A stretch of DNA of 64,000 bases from contig NZ_FNSF01000005.1 in assembly GCF_900105455.1 (NCBI RefSeq), forward strand, positions 186,001 through 250,000. Reading direction: 5' to 3'. Positions 46,461-54,155 of the stretch are shown piece by piece. Below the pieces are notes generated by a model. It worked only from the letters and a program-made list of their open reading frames with translations, made no database searches and had not been told where the DNA came from. Every line of letters starts with the position of its first letter. Position 1 is the first letter of the stretch. The DNA is from Tenacibaculum sp. MAR_2009_124. Its GTDB lineage: Bacteria; Bacteroidota; Bacteroidia; Flavobacteriales; Flavobacteriaceae. A program made the position numbers and the translations under genes.

Positions 46461-46625
46461 TTAATCTATCGGACCACCATAAGCGCACTCGCTTTCAGAA
46501 CAGTGATTCCCCCAATCAAGGCACACCTGACTCCAACGAGGCTTACATTGCTTTCTACCTCCGTTAATTGTTACTTGTTCAGTTTTTTTTAGTAGTTTTC
46601 CTAAACTAGAAATTTGGTTTTTCAT
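46461..46625 (-). CDS. GG-leader Cys-rich peptide precursor A (54 aa)
   Basis: From ATG 46625: MKNQISSLGKLLKKTEQVTI then NGG, a textbook Bacteroidota double-glycine leader. The predicted core RKQCKPRWSQVCLDWGNHC plus SESECAYGGPID is 31 aa with four cysteines. A longer frame from 46667 would add 14 residues that lack leader character. It lies 86 bp downstream of precursor B and shares its MKNQIS-LGK leader opening. Cleavage and export by the C39 ABC transporter encoded at 48473-50659 is the likely fate. Activity is unknown. Confidence 0.82.
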   Translation of the reverse strand: MKNQISSLGKLLKKTEQVTINGGRKQCKPRWSQVCLDWGNHCSESECAYGGPID

Positions 46626-46711
46626 AATGAAAAGTTTTAATATTAGGTTAATTTTCACCCAGATCATTTAAAGACATTCCAGGTCTATGTCTATTTTTTT
46701 GTATTTCATTC

Positions 46712-46894
46712 TTAGCAAGAAGGAAAATGAGGTCGATCTTCAATACATTGATAGCAATCCCAAACGCAGCCACTTGTATTTTCACATCTGTTACTATTTA
46801 AACTTTGACACCTCGAACCATTCGCGGCTCCGCATATATTTATTAGATCCTTCTTTGAAAGAACCTTTCCTAAATTTGAAATTTGGTTTTTCAT
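46712..46894 (-). CDS. GG-leader-like Cys-rich peptide precursor B (60 aa)
   Basis: The leader MKNQISNLGKVLSKKDLINI then CGA is nearly the same as that of precursor A up to residue 11, but the cleavage site is Gly-Ala instead of Gly-Gly. The predicted core (ANGSRCQSLNSNRCENTSGC, VWDCYQCIEDRPHFPSC) has six cysteines. It lies 229 bp downstream of the HlyD gene on the same strand. Read together with precursor A, it looks like a two-peptide set or a diversified duplicate. Confidence 0.8.
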   Translation of the reverse strand: MKNQISNLGKVLSKKDLINICGAANGSRCQSLNSNRCENTSGCVWDCYQCIEDRPHFPSC

Positions 46895-46994
46895 TATTTT
46901 TATTTTTATTAATTATCGGTTACATGAAATGTCATATTGAAGACTCTTCAAAAACCAATCAATTAGCTCTTGAAAAGGAACAGCATTATCCTAA

Positions 46995-47032
46995 GTAACA
47001 ATAGTTAAACGATACAATTGTTTAATTGTTAC
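46995..47032. promoter_or_regulatory. Inverted repeat upstream of precursor B
   Basis: The arms GTAACAATAGTTAAAC (46995-47010) and GTTTAATTGTTAC (47020-47032) pair apart from a small bulge, with a 9-base loop. It lies 100-138 bp upstream of the precursor B start and about 90 bp beyond the HlyD stop. It could be a weak terminator of the exporter operon or an operator. Confidence 0.4.
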
Positions 47033-47123
47033 CTTCAAAAAGCCAAAAAAATATTAAATATTTCATAAATAAATTTGGCTCTTACAAACTCTGCTCAAGA
47101 GAGTTTTAACTAAAAAAACTGTG

Positions 47124-48413
47124 TTATTTAATAATCTTTTTAAGTTGATAAAAAAACCTTTCAATAAGTCTTAAATCTTCAGTAACGATATCCGCGCTAC
47201 CTTGCATTTCCTGCTTAAAATCAATCTTCTTATCGTAAGTAGTTACTAATTCTTTAGGCAATAAGACATCAATTAAATATTTACCCTCTGCGTCGGGAAC
47301 CGGCGAAATAGATTTCACTTTCCCGTTTAATTCTCCAAACTCATCCGAAGGATAGTTAAAAAGTTTTATTTGAACTTTCTGCCCTTTCTTAATTTTACCT
47401 GAATTCGCAACCGGTGCCTTTATCTTACCAATAAATGCATCACTTTTACCCGGGATAATGGTAAAAATTAAATCTCCTGACTTTACTGTTTGGTTTTTAT
47501 TCCAAAATGACAAAAAGGAAACCTCTCCATTAATAGAAGACTTCAAAGCATAGGTCTTTTCCCAGTCTTTAATAGCTTTTTTTAGATACAAAAATGACTG
47601 TATAGCCTTCTTTTTTAAACGCACGTCATTTTGCGTCTTTTTTATAGAAGTTCCTTCTAAATTCTTAGCTGAATTACTAATTAGTTCTCGGATCTGAGAA
47701 ATAGAACTCTCTAAACTCTTATACGCTCGTTTTGCTTGAAGATACTCTATTTCTTTTTGCTCTTTGTCCTTTTCAGAAATAACTCCTTCAAGAAACATTT
47801 TTCTACTTCTTTTAATATCTGTATCCTTAAATCTTAGCTCTCTCATATTCAATTCTTTTTGGGATAACAGATTTTGAAGTCTCACTTTCGCTTCAATAAC
47901 AGACATTCTATTGGCGAAGGTTTCTGACTTAAATGGCGTTAGTTTTTCATTAAGTACATAGTCCGAATAATCATTTTCAAATTGAGCAAAACTAGTTGTG
48001 ATATCCCCTAAAATTAGCGGTGGCAACTTCTCTATAGGAAATTGGAATACATCTTGATTTGTTGAAACGGTATCTACCACACCTTTTAACAATAAAACAT
48101 CTTGATATAGAGAACTATTATCTATTACAGCTAATACATCACCACTTTTTACTTTTTCTCCTTCCGTGGTTAAAAAAACCTCAAACTGACCTCCAGTTTT
48201 TGCATATATTTTTTCTGGTGGAGACGCGGTAGTAACCATTACCTGAGTAGATATTACATCTGGATATTTCACAAACCACGAAATAAACAATAACATCAAT
48301 ATTAGCAAAAGTAACAAGGTATTTCCCCAACGGATCATCCAGTTAGGCATGTAGGAAAGGATTTCTTGTACTTCTTCGCTCCTTATTTCAATATCAGAAT
48401 TATTTTCTGGCAT
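47124..48413 (-). CDS. HlyD-family periplasmic adaptor of peptide exporter
   Basis: This 429-aa protein has an N-terminal cytoplasmic stretch, one membrane segment (LLLLLILMLLFISWFV, ~33-48), a lipoyl-like half (AKTGGQFEVFLTTEGEKVKS, GDVLAVIDNSS) and a long coiled coil (~140-290). The second lipoyl half and beta-barrel follow: KSSINGEVSFLSFWNKNQTV, KSGDLIFTIIPG and KKGQKVQIKLFNYPSDEFGE. It bridges the ABC transporter to an outer-membrane channel. It lies 59 bp after the C39 ABC gene. No TolC-type gene is in the window. Confidence 0.93.
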   Translation of the reverse strand: MPENNSDIEIRSEEVQEILSYMPNWMIRWGNTLLLLLILMLLFISWFVKYPDVISTQVMVTTASPPEKIYAKTGGQFEVFLTTEGEKVKSGDVLAVIDNSSLYQDVLLLKGVVDTVSTNQDVFQFPIEKLPPLILGDITTSFAQFENDYSDYVLNEKLTPFKSETFANRMSVIEAKVRLQNLLSQKELNMRELRFKDTDIKRSRKMFLEGVISEKDKEQKEIEYLQAKRAYKSLESSISQIRELISNSAKNLEGTSIKKTQNDVRLKKKAIQSFLYLKKAIKDWEKTYALKSSINGEVSFLSFWNKNQTVKSGDLIFTIIPGKSDAFIGKIKAPVANSGKIKKGQKVQIKLFNYPSDEFGELNGKVKSISPVPDAEGKYLIDVLLPKELVTTYDKKIDFKQEMQGSADIVTEDLRLIERFFYQLKKIIK

Positions 48414-48472
48414 AAAACTTTATTCAATTACTTCGTATTATATTTATGATTTCCTTTCTCTCGTTAATAATC

Positions 48473-50659
48473 TTACTTACCTAAGTTCAATTGATTTTTA
48501 ACTAAATGGTAATAACTTCCTTTCAATTTAGTAAGCTCTTCGTGATTTCCTTTTTCAATAATTTTACCTTTATCAAGCACTACTATTTGATGAGCATTTT
48601 TTACAGTACTTAATCGATGTGCTATCACAACTCCCGTTTTATCAGAAAAAAACTTATTCAAATTTTCCATAATTACCTTTTCATTATTGGCATCTAAAGC
48701 GCTTGTCGCTTCATCAAAAAACAAAAATTTCGGGTTTTTATACACGGCTCTCGCAATAAATAATCGTTGTTTTTGCCCTGTACTTAAACCGCTTCCTTCA
48801 CTTCCAATTTTTGTATTGTACCCCAAAGGTAAACCATTAATATAATCTCTTATATTCGCTACATCAATAGCATGGTTTAATTTTTCTTTGTCTACATAAT
48901 CTTCGCCAACAGCAATATTTTTGGCAATGGTATCATTAAAAACATAACCTTCTTGCATTACTACACCGCAGTTTCTTCTCCATTCCTGTTGAGAAAGGTT
49001 TTTTAAATTAAAATTACCCACAGTAATATCACCTCCATCAGTTTTATAAAAACCTAATAACAATTTCATTAATGTTGTTTTACCACTACCACTTACTCCC
49101 ACAATTGCCGTGGTTTTATTTGCAGGAATATCAAGTGACAAATTCTTAATAACTGGTTCCAACCCACCTGTATATCGAAAAGTAACATCTTTAAGTTGAA
49201 TAGAAACGTTTTCAGGAATTACCCTTATCTTTTCTTCAGTATGATTTTCCTCTTCTTCCATATTATGAATTTCACCCAATCTGTCCAATGATATTTGTGC
49301 ATCTTGAACATCTCTCATAAAGTTAATCAGCTGAACAATTGGACCATTCAGCTGACCAACAATATAACTTATTGCCATCATCATCCCTAAGGTGATTTGT
49401 CCATCAATTACCAACTTCGCCGATAAAATTGTAATGAACATGTTCTTTAACTCATTTATGAAATTTGACCCGACACTTTGAGTTTGCTCTAGCGCTAAAC
49501 TCTTCGTGGCGACTTTAAACAATCGTGCTTGTACATATTCCCAATTCCAACGCATGCGCTTTTCGGCATTATGAAGCTTAATCTCTTGCATTCCATTAAT
49601 CAACTCAATTACCTTACTTTGTTCTTCACTAACTTGTGAAAACCTTTTGTAATCTAATTCTTTTCTCTTTTTAAAGAAGAAAAGAACCCACCCGAAGTAA
49701 AGTACACTCCCTAGCACAAAAACACCAAAGATTTGCATACTATAATACCCAAGGACAATACTAAAAATAATTAGGTTAAAAAATGAAAACAATACCGTTA
49801 GAGACGATGTTGTAAGTATTCTTTCAATACGTTTATGATCATTTATTCTTTGCAATAAATCTCCTGTCATCCTTACATCAAAATAAGAAATAGGTAATTT
49901 CATTAACTTGATAAAAAAATCAGAAATCAATGAAATGTTTATTCTTGTACTCAAATGCAGTAATATCCAGCTTCGAATAATTTCTAACGAAGCTTTTCCT
50001 AAAAACAAAAATAACTGAGCAAACAATATCAGGTATACAAAGTTTAAATCCTGATTTTTTATTCCAACATCAACCACACTTTGTGTTAAAAAAGGTAATA
50101 TTAATTGTAATAAACTTCCCGCTAATAGACCAATGATAAGCTGAACAATGAATTTTTTATACTTAATTAAGTATTTAAATATAAATGAAAAGCCAAATTT
50201 TTGATCTTGATCAAATTCTTCACTGTAAAAAATGGGTGTTGGCTCTACTAACAGAGCAATACCTTCTTCAGTGTTTTCGTCAGCATTATTCCCTATCCAG
50301 TTCTGAATGAATTCATCTTTTGAATAAGTAAGTAATCCATGGGCAGGGTCAGAAATATAAACTATGTCTTTCTTAATTTTATAAAGAACCACATAATGGT
50401 TTTTGTTCCAATGCAAAATACAAGGTAGTGGAGCTTCTTTTAATTTACTAAAAGCTAGTTTAATACCTAAAGACTTGATTCCTATAGATTCTACAGCCTC
50501 ACTTAAACCTAATAAACTACTTCCTTCTCGTGTAGTTTCACTTAGGCTACGAAGTTGTTGCGTATTTATGGTTTTACCATAATACTTCGCAATGATCTTA
50601 ATACAGGTTGGACCGCAATCCTTTGCTTCAGTTTGTTTATAGTTCGGAAATTTTTTCAA
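48473..50659 (-). CDS. C39 peptidase-containing ABC exporter (PCAT)
   Basis: This 728-aa protein has three parts. Residues 1-140 are a peptidase C39 domain with Cys15 in KDCGPTC, His88 in NKNHYVV and Asp104 in SDPAHG, so all catalytic residues are present. Residues ~160-440 form a six-helix ABC membrane domain. Residues ~480-728 form the ATPase, with Walker A GVSGSGKTTLMK, signature LSTGQKQRLFIARA, Walker B KFLFFDEATSALD and switch His in IAHRLSTVK. PCATs cleave double-glycine leaders and export the mature peptide. GG-type precursors lie 29 bp upstream (50689) and downstream (46461, 46712). Confidence 0.95.
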   Translation of the reverse strand: MKKFPNYKQTEAKDCGPTCIKIIAKYYGKTINTQQLRSLSETTREGSSLLGLSEAVESIGIKSLGIKLAFSKLKEAPLPCILHWNKNHYVVLYKIKKDIVYISDPAHGLLTYSKDEFIQNWIGNNADENTEEGIALLVEPTPIFYSEEFDQDQKFGFSFIFKYLIKYKKFIVQLIIGLLAGSLLQLILPFLTQSVVDVGIKNQDLNFVYLILFAQLFLFLGKASLEIIRSWILLHLSTRINISLISDFFIKLMKLPISYFDVRMTGDLLQRINDHKRIERILTTSSLTVLFSFFNLIIFSIVLGYYSMQIFGVFVLGSVLYFGWVLFFFKKRKELDYKRFSQVSEEQSKVIELINGMQEIKLHNAEKRMRWNWEYVQARLFKVATKSLALEQTQSVGSNFINELKNMFITILSAKLVIDGQITLGMMMAISYIVGQLNGPIVQLINFMRDVQDAQISLDRLGEIHNMEEEENHTEEKIRVIPENVSIQLKDVTFRYTGGLEPVIKNLSLDIPANKTTAIVGVSGSGKTTLMKLLLGFYKTDGGDITVGNFNLKNLSQQEWRRNCGVVMQEGYVFNDTIAKNIAVGEDYVDKEKLNHAIDVANIRDYINGLPLGYNTKIGSEGSGLSTGQKQRLFIARAVYKNPKFLFFDEATSALDANNEKVIMENLNKFFSDKTGVVIAHRLSTVKNAHQIVVLDKGKIIEKGNHEELTKLKGSYYHLVKNQLNLGK

Positions 50660-50688
50660 AAAAAAATAATCTTATATTACGTTATATA

Positions 50689-50865
50689 TTAGTATGCTCG
50701 ACAACAAATAGACACTCCGTATACTGGATGCGGATGATGTCCACGGCGACAAGTGTCTTTACTATTAAAATAGCCTGCTCTGCATACAAATCCTCCTCCT
50801 CCTTGAATACTTTTTTGAGTTTCTGAAGTCAATACTTCTCCTAAGTTTAATATACTTTTTTTCAT
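50689..50865 (-). CDS. GG-leader Cys-rich peptide precursor C (58 aa)
   Basis: ATG at 50865 and TAA at 50689-50691 encode MKKSILNLGEVLTSETQKSI, then QGGGG, then a core FVCRAGYFNSKDTCRRGHHP, HPVYGVSICCRAY with four cysteines and three His. The run of four glycines leaves the exact cleavage site open. It sits between the VKOR fusion (109 bp) and the C39 ABC gene (29 bp), so it is the precursor most tightly linked to the exporter. The upstream region has AACCTAACCAA and the 15-mer shared with the 24.5-kb peptide gene. Confidence 0.82.
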   Translation of the reverse strand: MKKSILNLGEVLTSETQKSIQGGGGFVCRAGYFNSKDTCRRGHHPHPVYGVSICCRAY

Positions 50866-50869
50866 AATT

Positions 50870-50884
50870 AATAAAATTTGGTTA
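50870..50884 (-). promoter_or_regulatory. Shared leader element of peptide genes
   Basis: On the minus strand TAACCAAATTTTATT lies 4 bp upstream of the precursor C start codon. The identical 15-mer occurs at 24705-24719, 14 bp upstream of the 62-aa peptide gene 26 kb away. Shorter TAACC words also precede precursors A and B by 20-30 bases. It may be part of the promoter, the transcription start or a common 5' leader. Confidence 0.5.
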
Positions 50885-50974
50885 GGTTATAGAGTGAAAA
50901 TTATAGACACTCACTCCATGTGTCTATTCTTCGCGAAAGAATATTTTAATTGGCCTATTAGCCACAGTATTTTG

Positions 50975-52552
50975 TTAATTCACAACTTCTGATTGTTCTT
51001 CAAGTTCTTCTATAAAGAATACCAAATCTGACCGATCATATTCCTTAGGAAATGCTTTACCATTAATAAGAATTTCAGGTGTAAAATTTATCCCATTTTC
51101 TTGACACCAATCTTTTTCTCTTTCTAATTCTTCGACAAATACAGCTTTATCTTCACCCCAGTTCTTAAGCCATACCTTTGCGTTCCCTTCTTCGTAAATC
51201 TCCTTCATTGCCACTAAACAGGTTTCTTTTCCTCTTTCATGATAAATATGTATCAGTTTACTAGTAATTTTAACCAATTCACTTTCAACATCGCTAGTAT
51301 TTACATTAAATCTCACCCTTATCTTAACTGCATTTGGATACTTTTGTAAAATTTCTTCAATATGTTTATGAACTGGTTTACAATGTCCACAAAATGGGTT
51401 TGTTATAACGACCAACTCTAAATTAGAGTCTAAATTTCCAAAAACAATTTCTTGACTATCATCTATTGCTGTATTCAAACCAGTCGATTTATTTAACAAG
51501 CTTTGGAAAAGCCCAAAATTTCTTTTGAATTTAGTCGACTTTACTTTTTCCTTTCTCAGATCAATCACTTCATTTAATATTGGTCTTAACTGAGTCCATG
51601 CTACCAACAATGACAGTGAAATCACTACGAAAAATAAGCTGCTATTTATTTCGAAAACTAACTGAGGTGTTATAAAAAAGGTCACTATAGCCTGTAACCA
51701 TAAAACCCCTACAATGCTCAAACATAACAAACACCATTTTTTTAAAACTGCGTATTGATAATAGATCGAGTATAACGTAACAGGTATGGCTGCATAGGTA
51801 ATAAGTAATGCTAGGTTAGGATTCCCTATTTGAATCAAAGTAAAAAGTATCATTGTTCCGAAATAAACAATGCTAAAATCACTTAATTTAAACCCTTTTA
51901 ATATTTCAGCTCCTTTTGATGTTAGAACTGCATCACAATCTTTTTTATCATCAGTTTCCGAGCAAAAGGCATCTCCAATTGAACTTTGCAACCCAAACTC
52001 TTGCCTTAGAATTGCTACACTAACTATAAATCCAACTACAGATAATAGTAAATGAAATACACTGAAGACATTGTTGTAATGTTTAAATATTAAAACGCTG
52101 AAAAGACCAAACAAAAGAATATATGCTACATACTTTAATGTTCGATTGTCTGATTTTGAAATAACCTGAACCTCATCCGTTTTCTCCACGGCAACAATGA
52201 TTCCTGTGAACACCTCCAAAAACTCCTTTATCCTCTGAAGCTTCTTTTTGCCTTCAATATTTACTATTGTTATTATTTCTTTAGACCTTTCTACAACTAC
52301 AAGTTCCTCTCCGTTTTCAGGTGTTTTTATTTGAGCTAAGAAAATATCGGGTAGTTGTCCTAAAATATCTTCTGTTGCCGGAACCTCAGCTGCTACATTT
52401 TCTATATTGAAATGGTCCAGAACTCCAGTTATTGCATGTAAACTTGGATAAGAAGGATGACTTTCTATTTGAAAACTTAACTCATCCTTGTCAAACGATA
52501 TTTTATTTTTTTTCAGTAGTAGTGAAACTAAAAAATTAAGCGATTTTTTCAA
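50975..52552 (-). CDS. C39-like / VKOR / thioredoxin fusion (disulfide-forming)
   Basis: This 525-aa protein has three parts. Residues 1-125 resemble a C39-like domain without the catalytic Cys (FQIESHPSYPSLHAITGVLD). Residues ~140-330 are a vitamin K epoxide reductase domain with loop cysteines Cys197/Cys206 and the active pair Cys274-x-x-Cys277 (KKWCLLCLS). Residues ~365-525 are a DsbA/thioredoxin domain with Cys388-Gly-His-Cys391 (ITNPFCGHCKP). VKOR-thioredoxin fusions oxidise cysteines using quinone. The degenerate C39 part may recognise GG leaders. Encoded in the exporter operon with Cys-rich precursors, it is a good candidate for installing their disulfides. Confidence 0.93.
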   Translation of the reverse strand: MKKSLNFLVSLLLKKNKISFDKDELSFQIESHPSYPSLHAITGVLDHFNIENVAAEVPATEDILGQLPDIFLAQIKTPENGEELVVVERSKEIITIVNIEGKKKLQRIKEFLEVFTGIIVAVEKTDEVQVISKSDNRTLKYVAYILLFGLFSVLIFKHYNNVFSVFHLLLSVVGFIVSVAILRQEFGLQSSIGDAFCSETDDKKDCDAVLTSKGAEILKGFKLSDFSIVYFGTMILFTLIQIGNPNLALLITYAAIPVTLYSIYYQYAVLKKWCLLCLSIVGVLWLQAIVTFFITPQLVFEINSSLFFVVISLSLLVAWTQLRPILNEVIDLRKEKVKSTKFKRNFGLFQSLLNKSTGLNTAIDDSQEIVFGNLDSNLELVVITNPFCGHCKPVHKHIEEILQKYPNAVKIRVRFNVNTSDVESELVKITSKLIHIYHERGKETCLVAMKEIYEEGNAKVWLKNWGEDKAVFVEELEREKDWCQENGINFTPEILINGKAFPKEYDRSDLVFFIEELEEQSEVVN

Positions 52553-53015
52553 TTCGGTATAGTTTATTAAGTGTTAGCTTTTTCTTCAGAATTTCTAAAT
52601 ATAATATCTTCAAATCAAAAAATCGTTATTGTTTTCATAATTTTTGAAACATAATGAATTATTTAATTATGAAATAACCAAGTTTAAAAATCTCTATTTA
52701 CAAAGTTAGGCCCAAATACTGCTCCAGCACCGTTCTACCTTAAACGGAATTTACTCCTTGAAAACACGTTATTATCTAATAGAACTTTTAATAATTCACT
52801 ATTCAATTAATCCTATAAATACATTGTTCAAACTTGAAATATTTGAACTTTTCAGTTAGCAATTAGCCATGTTAAACGTTAGTGAAACAATATACACTTA
52901 CCATAAAACACCTATTACGAGGTGTTTATTTATGTCCGATAGTTTAAACAAAATTTAGAATAATTGCAGGTAATCTAATATAATGAAGAAAAAGAGTAGG
53001 TACCCACTCTCCATA
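52553..53015. other. Intergenic region between precursor D and the VKOR fusion
   Basis: This 463-bp AT-rich stretch has no small open frame with leader character on either strand. It contains a terminator for precursor D (52906-52927) and an inverted repeat GTTCAAA/TTTGAAC around 52829-52851. The VKOR operon promoter should lie at 52560-52700 on the minus strand. TATATTTA about 50 bp upstream of the start is near the consensus but not convincing. Confidence 0.45.
52906..52927 (-). terminator. Terminator after precursor D
   Basis: An 8-bp stem AAACACCT (52906-52913) / AGGTGTTT (52920-52927) is followed by TTTTAT-type sequence on the minus strand, about 90 bp beyond the precursor D stop. Confidence 0.6.
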
Positions 53016-53171
53016 TTATGATTCATAGCAAGGGTAACAAGCTATAATTCTACCATTTAATACAACTGGGCATTCCTTTCTTCTACAATGAATAAAAGGT
53101 TGACCTCCATTAATAGATTTTTGGTCTTTTTTAGAAATTGTAGTTCCAAGTTTTGAAATTGATTTTAACAT
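53016..53171 (-). CDS. GG-leader Cys-rich peptide precursor D (51 aa)
   Basis: From ATG 53171: MLKSISKLGTTISKKDQKSI then NGG, a canonical leader. The core QPFIHCRRKECPVVLNGRI plus IACYPCYES is 28 aa with four cysteines. An in-frame ATG at 53225 would add 18 hydrophobic residues and is rejected because the leader begins properly at 53171. It is transcribed separately from the VKOR operon, having its own terminator, and would still be a substrate of the exporter. Confidence 0.82.
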   Translation of the reverse strand: MLKSISKLGTTISKKDQKSINGGQPFIHCRRKECPVVLNGRIIACYPCYES

Positions 53172-54155
53172 AATAAAGAATTTAATATTTAATAATAAGG
53201 GGAAAAGTTTAGAATCGTTACCCAATAATATAAGTATTTAACATAATAACAGTATAAAATCCTATACCAAAACTAAGTCAATTCGAGAAGATATTTCTCT
53301 CATAGAAAGATGAAAGAAAGAAAAGAGCAAGACGAATTTTATGAGCTAAGACGTTCATGGCACAATCTTAGAATTAAAATTTACTATTAATACGATATCT
53401 TCTTGTATTTACTGGTATTGTTTTTTAAACAAACTTAATAATAGAACTAACGCAATTGAAACATTCTACTTACTCCTTCTTTCATAAATAGTTTTGCGCT
53501 TATTTCTCCAAAATTAATTTAACATATATCCAAAAATTAAAACACTACTAACCAGCTCTTTAACGCGTTAATTGAAATTAATTTAAAATTAGGCATCAAA
53601 TATATTATCATTTTTTTCTATATTTATCAGCAAAATTACTCAATAAAATTAGAAGAAGGCCATAGTGTGATTGGTAAGGGCGAAGCCGTACTAAAACTTA
53701 ATATATTACATTTAATCTCAACACTTTACTAAAAAAACTGACATCTAGCATCATAGAATGATTTTCAGTTAGGTTAAAGATTTTTATCTTTTAAAAAAAT
53801 ATTTATCTTTTTTTAACGTAAACTAAATCATTCTAAATTTCATCATAAATTAATACTCTAAAAATTAACTTGGACTCGATTCTGTTTCTTAAAAAGATTG
53901 ACGTTTAACACCACTAACAATACAATTTTTAAGAAACACAATCAGACAAATTCAGAAAAGAAAATGATCTTGTGATCTACTCTAGCTTTAGTTTATTTTA
54001 AATTAGTTAATGCTTAATAAGAGACTCGTACTCTTGTAATATAATAAACTTCCCTCTACCCAAATAACAACTGATCGAAACATATAATTTAGTATTGGTT
54101 GTACACACAACTCTTCCTCATATATAAAATACAATTCCGAAAACACCCACATAAA
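53172..54155. other. Long intergenic region between peptide cluster and NRPS genes
   Basis: This stretch of nearly 1 kb has no convincing gene. It contains a 26-codon frame at 53310-53390 of unknown nature and a locally GC-richer patch at 53650-53690 that stands out from the surroundings. A hairpin with arms AACTGA/TCAGTT and ATCAT/ATGAT lies at 53736-53770, and a 13-bp inverted repeat at 53883-53938. The NRPS promoter must lie here; no exact TAnnTTTG element was found. Confidence 0.45.
53883..53938. repeat. 13-bp perfect inverted repeat upstream of NRPS genes
   Basis: TGTTTCTTAAAAA (53883-53895) and its exact complement TTTTTAAGAAACA (53926-53938) are separated by 30 bases, and lie 218 bp upstream of the NRPS start. 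This may be a regulator site or a 5' RNA structure. Confidence 0.6.

Noticed and set aside
53310..53390. Small frame MKERKEQDEFYELRRSWHNL and six more residues
   Set aside because: Only 26 aa, no leader, no neighbour context and no homology I recognise; could be chance.
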